From: Paracoccaceae bacterium
Lineage (GTDB): Bacteria > Pseudomonadota > Alphaproteobacteria > Rhodobacterales > Rhodobacteraceae
Reading direction: 5' to 3'
NCBI GenBank assembly: GCA_003535335.1
Contig: DOHJ01000168.1
Location: 510 to 7,483, forward strand
DNA length: 6,974 nucleotides
This document shows, piece after piece, positions 1 to 6,974 of this stretch. Under the pieces are notes generated by a model. It saw nothing but the letters and a program-made list of their open reading frames with translations, searched no databases and had not been told where the DNA came from. The stretch's first letter is position 1. Each line of letters starts with the position of its first letter. A program made the translations under genes and the position numbers.

Positions 1-195
1 CCGCGCCAGAACAAAGGCCAGATTACGATCCGCAACCAGCGCCAATTGTTCACCATTTTCACGGCAGACCGCATAAAGCTGATCCACCCCATGGGCCTGT
101 GCGCGTATTTCATCGGGCAAATCCGCCACCTCAACCGCGCGGATATAAACGATGTTGCTTTGCCCAAGTTTGCCAAAATCAAATTTGCTATCCAT
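1..195 (-). CDS. DUF1150 family protein, N-terminal part (truncated by window edge)
   Basis: The reading frame starts with ATG at 195 and stays open for 65 codons to base 1, so only the N-terminal part is present. It begins MDSKFDFGKL and contains an IVYIR segment, DLPDEIRAQA, a QLYAVC strand and the motif LALVADRNLAFVLAR at about 51-65. From memory this matches DUF1150, a short (roughly 75-80 residue) family of unknown function found in Alphaproteobacteria, so only about 10-15 residues should be missing. The start lies 9 bp after the stop of the small heat-shock gene, with a G-rich Shine-Dalgarno (GGGGG) just ahead, so the two are very likely co-transcribed from the RpoH-type promoter at 684-714. 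No catalytic motif, signal peptide or membrane segment is visible. A stress-related role is inferred from the operon only. Confidence 0.82.
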   Translation of the reverse strand, partial: MDSKFDFGKLGQSNIVYIRAVEVADLPDEIRAQAHGVDQLYAVCRENGEQLALVADRNLAFVLAR

Positions 196-204
196 CTGAG
201 CCCC

Positions 205-618
205 CTAGCCCTTTTTAATCGTAATGGTTTGCACCACCGTTTCGGCAACGGCGCGTTGCAGATCAATGTGCAGCAGCCCGTTTTCCATGGCCGCCTCGCC
301 CACATCAACCCCGTCGGCCAGCACGAAACTCTTCTGAAACTGGCGCGCGGCAATGCCACGGTGCAAAAACACGCGCTCGTCATCCGCATCCGATTGCCGG
401 CCACGCACCATCAACTGGCGATCCTCGACCGTGATCGACAAATCTGCCTCGCCAAAACCGGCCACCGCCAAAGTAATGCGGTAACTGTTTTCGCTGGTTT
501 GCTCGATATTAAAAGGCGGATAGCCGTCATTGTCCGATTTGGCGTTACGCTCCATCAAGCGTTCCAGCTGCTCAAATCCCAGCAAAAAGGGATGCGTGCT
601 CAGGGTTAGTTTTGTCAT
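205..618 (-). CDS. Hsp20/IbpA-type small heat-shock protein
   Basis: This 137-residue protein is an ATP-independent cytoplasmic holdase that binds unfolding proteins and keeps them refoldable for DnaK/ClpB. The N-terminal arm (about 1-32) is followed by the class A signature YPPFNIEQ (33-40) and the alpha-crystallin domain (about 41-125). Within it are VFLHRGIAARQF (83-94) and the hallmark A-x-x-x-N-G-L-L at 109-116. The short C-terminal tail carries an I-x-I anchor (ITI, 132-134) used for oligomer assembly. The frame is open further upstream to an ATG at 666. I chose the ATG at 618 because it is preceded by AGGA at 8 nt and gives the usual family N-terminus (F-x-G-F-E-x-L). It is the first gene of an operon with the DUF1150 gene. 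The name ibpA is plausible, but several paralogues are common in this group, so no symbol is given. Confidence 0.95.
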   Translation of the reverse strand: MTKLTLSTHPFLLGFEQLERLMERNAKSDNDGYPPFNIEQTSENSYRITLAVAGFGEADLSITVEDRQLMVRGRQSDADDERVFLHRGIAARQFQKSFVLADGVDVGEAAMENGLLHIDLQRAVAETVVQTITIKKG

Positions 619-683
619 GCAACATGTCCTATGATTTAAGCGACAGTTATGTTTTTGGCCCCGCAATCGGCGACCATTAATTA

Positions 684-714
684 TTATATGGGCAGTAGAT
701 TGGTGCTGCGCAAG
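684..714 (-). promoter_or_regulatory. Predicted RpoH (sigma-32) type heat-shock promoter of the hsp20 operon
   Basis: On the minus strand a -35 element CTTGCG (709-714) is followed after 16 nt by CCCATATAA (684-692). This fits the heat-shock sigma pattern CTTG(AA) ... CCCCATnT with acceptable spacing. Transcription would start near 677, leaving a leader of about 58 nt before the small heat-shock start at 618. A perfect TATAAT (683-688) overlaps the -10, but the nearest -35-like box for it (TTGCGC) is 19 nt away, so a sigma-70 reading is weaker though not excluded. No CIRCE element is present here, which supports direct RpoH control. Confidence 0.62.
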
Positions 715-797
715 GTTAAGGCCGTCAAAAACACTTCCCGCAAGGCATAAAACCGGCTACTGACTAGGCTCTGCAACAGCGACTCGAAAGCCATGCC

Positions 798-1016
798 ATG
801 CACAGCACTACTAAAATGAGCCATGACGAGGTTCAGCGCGTTAAACTTGAAGTTTTGCGCGAGGAACATCGGGATCTGGATCAGGCAATCCATGCCCTGC
901 AAGAGCGGGGGCGCACCGATCAGCTGACAATTCGGCGGCTAAAAACCAAAAAACTGCGGCTAAAAGACCAGATTGCGGCAATCGAGGATGATCTGACCCC
1001 TGACATTATTGCCTGA
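798..1016 (+). CDS. YdcH/DUF465 family small coiled-coil protein
   Basis: This 72-residue protein is highly charged and almost entirely helical, with heptad-like spacing from about residue 10 to 65. It carries the family pattern L-x-x-E-H-R-D-L-D-x-A-I (20-31) and ends in LTPDIIA, a C-terminus I recall from alphaproteobacterial YdcH/DUF465 proteins. Molecular function is unknown. A second in-frame ATG at 816 would give 66 residues (MSHDEVQ...). Neither start has a strong ribosome site; 798 has a weak GAAAG 7 nt upstream and 816 has none, so 798 is kept with doubt. It lies 49 bp upstream of purE on the same strand, and the three genes probably form one transcription unit. No clear promoter could be picked out upstream in 619-797 on the plus strand. 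A link to purine synthesis is not implied by the sequence. Confidence 0.85.
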   Translation: MHSTTKMSHDEVQRVKLEVLREEHRDLDQAIHALQERGRTDQLTIRRLKTKKLRLKDQIAAIEDDLTPDIIA

Positions 1017-1065
1017 GCCGGCACGCAACGCTATAGAAAACCCATGCAAGATCAAGGATAAAGCA

Positions 1066-1554
1066 ATGACAGAGATAAAAATTGGCATCATCATGGGCAG
1101 TCAATCGGACTGGTCCACAATGAAAGAAGCCGCCGACATTCTGGACCAGCTGGGCGTGGTTTATGAGACCAAAATCGTTTCGGCCCATCGCACGCCCGAC
1201 CGGCTATGGGATTACGGAAAAACCGCCGTTGATCGTGGTTTGCAGGTGATCATTGCCGGCGCTGGCGGTGCCGCGCATTTGCCCGGCATGATGGCCAGCA
1301 AAACCCGCATTCCTGTGGTGGGGGTGCCGGTGCAAACCAAGGCGCTTTCAGGTGTCGATAGCCTCTATTCTATCGTGCAAATGCCCAAAGGGTTTCCCGT
1401 TGCCACCATGGCAATTGGCGCCGCCGGTGCGGCCAATGCCGGCCTGATGGCCGCTGCTATTTTAGCGCTTAACGACGCGCGGCTTGCCGATCGGCTTACC
1501 GCATGGCGCGAGGCGCTTTCAGCCTCAATTCCGAAAGAACCATCAGATGACTAA
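1066..1554 (+). CDS. purE: N5-carboxyaminoimidazole ribonucleotide mutase PurE (class I)
   Basis: PurE moves the carboxyl group of N5-CAIR from N5 to C4 of the imidazole ring, giving CAIR in cytoplasmic de novo purine synthesis. At 162 residues it has the usual class I length. The phosphate-binding loop GSQSD is at 11-15, the active-site segment SAHRTP at 39-44 (His41 equivalent to the catalytic His of E. coli PurE), [11 protein letters not shown] at 65-75, and [14 protein letters not shown] at 99-112. The neighbouring purK confirms the bacterial N5-CAIR mutase class rather than the direct AIR carboxylase of animals. The frame is open from 1009, but the ATG at 1066 has a good AAGGA site 7 nt upstream and gives the family N-terminus. 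Its last 8 bases overlap purK. Confidence 0.98.
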   Translation: MTEIKIGIIMGSQSDWSTMKEAADILDQLGVVYETKIVSAHRTPDRLWDYGKTAVDRGLQVIIAGAGGAAHLPGMMASKTRIPVVGVPVQTKALSGVDSLYSIVQMPKGFPVATMAIGAAGAANAGLMAAAILALNDARLADRLTAWREALSASIPKEPSDD

Positions 1555-2617
1555 CCCATTACCAATCGGCGCAACCATCGGCATTCTTGGCGGCGGCCAA
1601 CTGGGGCGCATGCTGTCGGTTGCCGCATCCCGTCTGGGTTTTAAAACCCATATTTACGAGCCCGGGGAAAACCCGCCTGCCGGTCATGTTGCCGACCAAA
1701 TCACCACTGCCGATTACACCGATACGACTGCTTTGCGTGAATTTGCACGTTCGGTCGATGTCATCACTTACGAATTCGAAAATATCCCGACCAGTGCGCT
1801 TGATACGCTTGAATCCATCCGGCCAATCCACCCGAACCGCCGCGCCTTGGCCACCTCTCAAGACCGCTTGACCGAAAAGAACTTCCTGCAAAAACTGGGC
1901 TTGAATACCGCGCCTTTTGCAACTGTCGACACATTGGATGACCTGACAAAAGCGCTTGAAATAACAGGTTTCCCCGCCATTTTAAAAACCCGCCGCTTTG
2001 GCTATGACGGAAAAGGCCAGGCGCGGATCATGTCAGCCGATGATGCCAAATCAGCCCATGCCAGCATGGCAGGTGCCCCCAGCCTGCTAGAGGGGTTTGT
2101 TGATTTCAGCCATGAGGTTTCTGTGATTGCCGCCCGTGGTCAACAAGGCGATATCGCCTGTTTTGATCCCGGTGAAAACGTCCACAAGGACGGCATTCTA
2201 GACACGACCACAGTACCGGCCAATCTAACCACAGCCCAGCGCACCGATGCTGTTTTGCTGGCGGCGCGCATCTTGAACGCGCTGGATTACGTCGGTGTTA
2301 TGGGGGTGGAACTGTTCGTTACAAAAACCGGTTTGATCGTCAATGAAATAGCGCCAAGGGTGCATAACTCCGGTCACTGGAGCCAGAACGGTTGCGCAAT
2401 TGACCAGTTTGAACAACACATCCGCGCCATTTCTGGATGGCCGCTGGGCGATGGCAAACGGCATTCCGATATAATCATGGAAAACCTGATTGGCAACGAT
2501 ATGGCCCGTTTGCCCGAGATTGCCAAAGAGGGTAATACCGCAATCCATCTTTATGGGAAAACCGATATCAAACCCGGCCGAAAAATGGGCCACATCAACC
2601 GCATTATTGTTCCCTAA
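1547..2617 (+). CDS. purK: N5-carboxyaminoimidazole ribonucleotide synthase PurK
   Basis: PurK uses ATP and bicarbonate to carboxylate aminoimidazole ribonucleotide at N5, supplying the substrate of PurE. The 356-residue protein has the ATP-grasp layout: an N-terminal preATP-grasp domain opening with [11 protein letters not shown] (12-22) and YEFENIP (75-81); a central ATP-binding domain with [12 protein letters not shown] (147-158), LLEGFVDF (180-187) and SVIAARG (192-198); and the metal- and substrate-binding [14 protein letters not shown] (266-279). The C-terminal domain includes RKMGHI (345-350). Length and motifs are intact. The ATG at 1547 lies inside the last codons of purE, in another frame, and has only a weak ribosome site (GAAAG region), so translation is probably coupled to purE. 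The frame is open from 1484, but that would bury it in purE. Confidence 0.97.
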   Translation: MTNPLPIGATIGILGGGQLGRMLSVAASRLGFKTHIYEPGENPPAGHVADQITTADYTDTTALREFARSVDVITYEFENIPTSALDTLESIRPIHPNRRALATSQDRLTEKNFLQKLGLNTAPFATVDTLDDLTKALEITGFPAILKTRRFGYDGKGQARIMSADDAKSAHASMAGAPSLLEGFVDFSHEVSVIAARGQQGDIACFDPGENVHKDGILDTTTVPANLTTAQRTDAVLLAARILNALDYVGVMGVELFVTKTGLIVNEIAPRVHNSGHWSQNGCAIDQFEQHIRAISGWPLGDGKRHSDIIMENLIGNDMARLPEIAKEGNTAIHLYGKTDIKPGRKMGHINRIIVP

Positions 2618-2652
2618 ATATCCCCGCGCGGCGCGCATAAAATCTCTTTGAG

Positions 2653-3393
2653 CTACGGCAAACTCATACGCACTGCATCCGCATAGCTTAGATCGCTATC
2701 AAACGCGCCATTTTTCAAAAACAAACGGGTTTGCGCAATGACTTCTGGGCTATTCATCATAAACGTATGGGTTACGGGCAGAATTATATGGTCATCCATG
2801 CCGATGATCTGTGTTTCTTTTACCGATACCTTGCCATCATCCTTACCTTTGATCATCGCCGAATAAAACGGATTTAACGACCGGTTGCCAGCAATCACGC
2901 CCAGCTCGAAATCAACAGCTCCCAGCCCGTTTTCCGCACTGCCCTCACCTGTGCCCAGCGCCATTCCGGCGGGACCATTGATCATTTCATATAACTGCCA
3001 ACCCTTTAGTTTATCGGCCAGCTCAGACCCTTTGTTAGGCGGGGCCAGCATAACCACACGGCCCATATTTTCCGGCTTGGCTTGCGCCAGATACATCCGC
3101 ACTAAAATGCCACCCATCGAATGGGTCACAAAATGCACTTTTTTACCCGCACAACCCGAAATAGCATCCGGCAAACCAATCGCAACCAATTCTTCCAGTG
3201 GTTTACGGGTCGAGGGGTAGGATATATTCACCACCTCATAGCCAGCATTATCCAATGTTTTTTCCAACACAAGCATCGAGCTATTCGAGCGCGCCAAACC
3301 ATGCACCAGAACAACGCAGTCGGCAGCGGAAACCGACGGGAACAACAGCAAAATCAGGGTGATTATTCTTTTCATACGCGTCAATATAATCAT
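2653..3393 (-). CDS. Exported alpha/beta-hydrolase (lipase/esterase-like)
   Basis: This 246-residue protein has a short charged N-terminus, a hydrophobic stretch (about 8-20) and a likely signal peptidase site after VSA or SAA (23-24), so it probably acts in the periplasm. The mature part has VLVHGLARS (28-36; His-Gly oxyanion region), the nucleophile elbow THSMGG (90-95, Ser92), LAPPNKGSE (116-124), an acidic DDGKVS (185-190; Asp185 or Asp186 as the acid) and THTF (208-211, His209). This completes a Ser-Asp-His triad. Its only cysteines, 26 and 81, could form a disulfide. The ATG at 3393 is preferred because AAAGG lies 8 nt upstream; the internal ATG at 3375 has no ribosome site but would give a more compact signal peptide. 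It converges on purK with a 35 bp gap and is separated from groEL by a terminator. The natural substrate is unknown. Confidence 0.88.
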   Translation of the reverse strand: MIILTRMKRIITLILLLFPSVSAADCVVLVHGLARSNSSMLVLEKTLDNAGYEVVNISYPSTRKPLEELVAIGLPDAISGCAGKKVHFVTHSMGGILVRMYLAQAKPENMGRVVMLAPPNKGSELADKLKGWQLYEMINGPAGMALGTGEGSAENGLGAVDFELGVIAGNRSLNPFYSAMIKGKDDGKVSVKETQIIGMDDHIILPVTHTFMMNSPEVIAQTRLFLKNGAFDSDLSYADAVRMSLP

Positions 3394-3395
3394 TA

Positions 3396-3436
3396 AATCT
3401 GCCTTTACCAGATCCGTTATTCCAAGCCCGCAGATT
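3396..3436. repeat. Small inverted repeat over the hydrolase ribosome binding site
   Basis: Seven-base arms AATCTGC (3396-3402) and GCAGATT (3430-3436) flank 27 nt. In the minus-strand transcript the downstream arm touches the AAAGG ribosome site (3402-3406) of the hydrolase gene, so pairing could mask it. The arms are short and such a repeat can arise by chance. Confidence 0.25.
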
Positions 3437-3440
3437 CCCC

Positions 3441-3472
3441 AAATAAAAAGGGCCGCCCCTTCAGGCGACCCT
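3441..3472 (-). terminator. Rho-independent terminator of groESL
   Basis: On the minus strand, a 9-bp stem AGGGTCGCC / GGCGGCCCT (plus-strand arms 3464-3472 and 3449-3457, one G-T wobble) closes a 6-nt loop. It is followed directly by TTTTTATTT (3441-3448 plus the last stem pair). It begins 26 bp after the groEL stop, the expected place, and insulates the hydrolase gene from groESL transcription. Confidence 0.9.
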
Positions 3473-3498
3473 AAATTTTTCAGACCGTAAAGGTCGGC

Positions 3499-5154
<1,656 letters not shown>

Positions 5155-5195
5155 CTAGAACTCCTGAATATTGGTGAATTGGAAAAAAGATGCGA

Positions 5196-5483
5196 CTAGC
5201 CCAAAAGGCCCATGATGTCGCTTTCTTTCATGATCAACAGCTCTTCGCCATCAATCGTAATTTCGGTGCCGCCCCATTTGCCAAACAGAACTTTGTCGCC
5301 TGCTTTAACAGCCATCGGGATCAGCTCGCCGCTGTCTTTACGGGCACCTTCGCCACATGCGATGATTTCGCCTTCGGCAGGTTTTTCTTTGGCGCTATCG
5401 GGGATAATCAGGCCGCCAGCAGTTTTTTCGTCGCCTTCAGTGCGGCGAACCAGTACACGGTCATGCAGAGGTGTAAAAGCCAT
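5196..5483 (-). CDS. groES: Co-chaperonin GroES (Hsp10)
   Basis: GroES is the seven-membered lid of the GroEL chamber. The 95 residues match the normal family length. [10 protein letters not shown] (5-14) is the N-terminal signature. The mobile loop that contacts GroEL follows (about 16-30, with the Gly-Gly-Leu-Ile-Ile-Pro motif at 23-28). [13 protein letters not shown] (60-72) forms the core barrel and [10 protein letters not shown] (83-92) the C-terminus. The ATG at 5483 has an AAAGGAG ribosome site 9 nt upstream. It is the first gene of the operon, and the leader carries the CIRCE inverted repeat 35 bp upstream of the start codon. Confidence 0.99.
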   Translation of the reverse strand: MAFTPLHDRVLVRRTEGDEKTAGGLIIPDSAKEKPAEGEIIACGEGARKDSGELIPMAVKAGDKVLFGKWGGTEITIDGEELLIMKESDIMGLLG

Positions 5484-5518
5484 CTTTGAACGCTCCTTTG
5501 TTCAAGGTTAAAATCAGG

Positions 5519-5545
5519 TTAGCACTCACAGGTGGCGAGTGCTAA
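5519..5545. promoter_or_regulatory. CIRCE operator (HrcA binding site) of groESL
   Basis: The sequence reads TTAGCACTC - 9 nt (ACAGGTGGC) - GAGTGCTAA, which matches the CIRCE consensus with no mismatch in either arm. HrcA binds this element as a dimer and represses chaperonin genes; heat stress lowers active HrcA and relieves repression. It starts at or just past the transcription start predicted from the promoter at 5553-5581, so bound HrcA would block initiation. The element is also transcribed and could fold as a leader hairpin. hrcA itself is not in this window. Confidence 0.97.
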
Positions 5546-5552
5546 CAAATGG

Positions 5553-5581
5553 GATTTAGGGACGATGACACAGGGAGTCAA
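5553..5581 (-). promoter_or_regulatory. Predicted sigma-70 type promoter of groESL
   Basis: On the minus strand TTGACT (5576-5581) and TAAATC (5553-5558) are separated by exactly 17 nt, giving a start near 5546, at the edge of the CIRCE element. The -35 is close to consensus and the -10 is moderate. A CCCATTT (5547-5553) overlaps the -10 and resembles an RpoH -10 box. The best -35 for it (CCTGTG, 15 nt upstream) matches poorly, so dual RpoH control is possible but not established here. Confidence 0.7.
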
Positions 5582-5655
5582 CCAACACGGCCAAAATTAT
5601 TTGACGCGTTAGCATCAACTTTAACAAAAACATCAAAAGAGTCGCTTCGACAGGC

Positions 5656-5665
5656 TGCCTAGGCA
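5656..5665. repeat. Perfect 10-bp palindrome upstream of the TraB/GumN gene
   Basis: TGCCTAGGCA is a perfect palindrome without spacer, 56 bp upstream of the TraB/GumN start and followed within 3 bases by a run of seven T (5669-5675). It is preceded by AGGC, making nested AGGC/GCCT repeats. It could be a regulator half-site pair, but no known regulator is recognised and a short palindrome can be chance. A weak promoter-like pair, TTGTTT (5666-5671) and extended TGCTATGTG (5685-5693) with 16 nt spacing, follows it. Confidence 0.3.
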
Positions 5666-5721
5666 TTGTTTTTTTACCGTCTACTGCTATGTGATAAAGC
5701 AACCAGAACCGGAGACCAGCT

Positions 5722-6711
5722 ATGCGTTTTATCCTGCCTTTTTTGTTATCCTTTCTGGCGGCTCCGGCCTTTGCCCAATGTGTCGGTGAAAACCTGATTG
5801 CGGCGATGTCGGATGATGAGCGCAACAGATTAAATGCGACGGTCCAGCAGCAACCTTTTCCAGAAGGCAATCTGTGGCACGCTCAAAAAGGCGATAGCAC
5901 CATTCACATTATGGGCACGATGCATCTGAATGACAGCCGGCTTACCTCATACCTTCAGCCGCTTTGGCCGATTATCGACAGCGCCGATCTAATCCTGCTG
6001 GAAGGCGACCGCGCGACGATGGAGCAGCTAAAAACCGAAATGATGACCAACCCGTCCATCATGTTCATAACCGACGGCGCCACCCTGCCGGAGCGCCTAA
6101 CCGAAACTGAATGGCAGGAATTGTCCCAACAAATGTCGGCACGCGGCCTGCCTGCCTTTATGGTTAGTAAAATGCGGCCTTGGTATGTTTCAATGCTGCT
6201 GGCCCTGCCGCCCTGCGCGATGGCCGGCATGAAAAACCCCAACGGCGTGGACCACCGCATTATCAATCGGGCTACAAAACACAACATCCCGACAGCAGCG
6301 CTCGAGCCGTTTGACACGATTTTTTCATTATTCGGCGGCGGCGACAAAGACGAAGAACTGGACATGATCCGCATGGCGCTTGCCGGTGCCCAAAGTGGTG
6401 ACGCAATGATTGCAACCATGATGGAGTCATACCTTAGGGGCGCGCATCTGGAAATCTGGGAATTCAGCCGTAAATATTCAGTTGAAAAGATGGATCTGCC
6501 CAAGGAAAAATCCATGGAAATCTTTGCCGAAATGGAGGCAAAAATGCTGACAGATCGCAATGAAAACTGGATGGGCGTTATTTTGCCCGCAGCAGCTAAA
6601 AACGGCAATATCGTCGTTGCGGTCGGCGCGGCGCATTTGTCTGGCAAGCAAGGCGTGCTAAATTTATTGGCCCAATCCGGCTATGAACTAAGCCGCATTC
6701 AGGGCTTTTAA
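5722..6711 (+). CDS. Exported TraB/GumN family protein (putative metal-dependent hydrolase)
   Basis: This 329-residue protein starts with a clear signal peptide (hydrophobic 3-13, APAFA then cleavage before Gln19), so it should be periplasmic. The mature domain shows TraB/GumN hallmarks: a strand leading to the first G-x-x-H box GTMHLND (65-71), LILLEGDR (90-97, Glu94), MRPWYVSMLL (151-160), GVDHRI (175-180), ALEPFDT (193-199), DRNENWM (278-284) and the second G-x-x-H box VVAVGAAHLSGKQGVLNLL (298-316). In the related Tiki proteases, G-x-x-H residues bind metal and cleave peptides; activity here is inferred from that kinship. The mature protein has only two cysteines, 20 and 165, which could pair. 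Residue 20 is not a lipobox cysteine (F-A-Q before it). GGAG lies 7 nt ahead of the ATG. The gene is divergent from groES, with no shared operator evident, and its stop overlaps the opposite DUF2161 gene. Confidence 0.87.
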   Translation: MRFILPFLLSFLAAPAFAQCVGENLIAAMSDDERNRLNATVQQQPFPEGNLWHAQKGDSTIHIMGTMHLNDSRLTSYLQPLWPIIDSADLILLEGDRATMEQLKTEMMTNPSIMFITDGATLPERLTETEWQELSQQMSARGLPAFMVSKMRPWYVSMLLALPPCAMAGMKNPNGVDHRIINRATKHNIPTAALEPFDTIFSLFGGGDKDEELDMIRMALAGAQSGDAMIATMMESYLRGAHLEIWEFSRKYSVEKMDLPKEKSMEIFAEMEAKMLTDRNENWMGVILPAAAKNGNIVVAVGAAHLSGKQGVLNLLAQSGYELSRIQGF

Positions 6712-6974
6712 ACCGTGGTGTCAACACGTCCATATTGACCCAAGGCCTCGACACCTTTGGGCGTCAGCATGTAAACCCCCGTCGAAACCCGCTCAAACCA
6801 GCCATAATGATCATCGGCCATGATCCGCGTTGCGTTGGGCACCTTGGCAGCCTTGGCCACCACCGCCCCTTTGCTGGCCCCCGCATCCTTTAGGAATGTC
6901 GCACAGCGCAATGCATCCTGACGGTAAGACGTCACCAATCCAACCCGCGTGGCCCCGCCCGCATTCGGGTCCCC
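6708..6974 (-). CDS. DUF2161 family protein, C-terminal part (truncated by window edge)
   Basis: The frame is open from the right edge (first full codon GGG at 6972-6974) to TAA at 6708-6710, giving the last 88 residues. The segment reads GDPNAGGATRVGLVT, then YRQDALRCA, a small helix-rich module with SKGAVVAKAA and ATRIMADDHYGWFERV, and the ending GVYMLTPKGVEAL. From memory this is the C-terminus of DUF2161 proteins of Rhodobacterales, which are described as PD-(D/E)XK nuclease-like. The putative catalytic part lies outside the window, and the visible part resembles a small winged-helix-like domain. A TTG at 6936-6938 could be read as a start, but family similarity continues upstream of it, so it is internal. 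The 3' end overlaps the TraB/GumN gene by 4 bp, tail to tail. Confidence 0.8.
   Translation of the reverse strand, partial: GDPNAGGATRVGLVTSYRQDALRCATFLKDAGASKGAVVAKAAKVPNATRIMADDHYGWFERVSTGVYMLTPKGVEALGQYGRVDTTV

Noticed and set aside
46..609. 187-codon plus-strand open frame opposite hsp20 and DUF1150
   Set aside because: It lies antisense to two recognisable genes, has no family motif, and its composition is that expected from the reverse of their codon bias.
684..902. 72-codon minus-strand frame overlapping the hsp20 promoter and DUF465 gene
   Set aside because: It would be translated through the promoter boxes and antisense to DUF465; no ribosome site or motif supports it.
2225..2638. 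137-codon minus-strand frame opposite the purK 3' end
   Set aside because: It is antisense to conserved purK motifs including the NEIAPR region and has no family similarity I recognise.
2618..2652. GC-rich GCGCGGCGCGC in the purK-hydrolase convergent gap as a terminator
   Set aside because: Only a 4-bp stem with 3-nt loop can be drawn and no T-tract follows on either strand.
5773..5781. Lipoprotein cleavage site at Cys20 of the TraB/GumN protein
   Set aside because: The preceding residues Phe-Ala-Gln do not fit a lipobox; cleavage by signal peptidase I after AFA is more likely.
5556..5870. Minus-strand frame spanning the groES-traB/gumN divergent region
   Set aside because: It runs through the groESL promoter and the start of the TraB/GumN gene, has no family motif, and is better explained as chance.
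5955..6647. 230-codon minus-strand open frame inside the TraB/GumN gene
   Set aside because: It is a shadow of a gene with signal peptide and conserved motifs; the protein is Ser-rich and low in motif content.
6708..6938. Complete 76-residue gene starting at the TTG at 6936-6938
   Set aside because: The frame stays open to the window edge and the upstream codons (GDPNAGGATRVG) fit the DUF2161 family, so this is a truncated larger gene.

Overview
The window looks like chromosomal housekeeping DNA from an alphaproteobacterium, most likely a Rhodobacterales (Roseobacter-type) species of moderate GC. This rests on remembered family patterns: a DUF1150 gene directly behind a class A small heat-shock gene, a YdcH/DUF465 gene ahead of purEK, a groESL operon with a CIRCE operator, and the C-terminus of a DUF2161 protein. 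No database search was possible. I see no mobile element, phage gene, CRISPR array, tRNA or rRNA, and no sign of recent transfer.

Layout, left to right. (1) Minus strand, 1-618: an IbpA-like small heat-shock protein followed 9 bp later by a DUF1150 gene that runs off the left edge. Upstream is a good RpoH (sigma-32) type promoter at 684-714. (2) Plus strand, 798-2617: a YdcH/DUF465 coiled-coil protein, then purE and purK, the latter two overlapping by 8 bp. PurK makes N5-carboxyaminoimidazole ribonucleotide and PurE rearranges it to CAIR in de novo purine synthesis. (3) Minus strand, 2653-3393: an exported alpha/beta hydrolase converging on purK. (4) Minus strand, 3441-5581: the groES-groEL operon, with a sigma-70-like promoter, a perfect CIRCE element at the predicted transcription start, and an intrinsic terminator after groEL. 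(5) Plus strand, 5722-6711: an exported TraB/GumN family protein, divergent from groESL. (6) Minus strand, 6708-6974: the C-terminal 88 residues of a DUF2161 protein cut by the right edge, overlapping the TraB/GumN stop by 4 bp.

The unifying theme is protein quality control. Two heat-shock units sit within 5 kb and appear to be wired differently: the small heat-shock operon to an RpoH-like promoter, groESL to HrcA repression through CIRCE. The two exported proteins carry intact-looking catalytic motifs, but their substrates are unknown. I did not find a convincing new biological system. The best candidates for follow-up are the uncharacterised DUF1150 protein in an apparent heat-shock operon and the TraB/GumN protein beside groESL.
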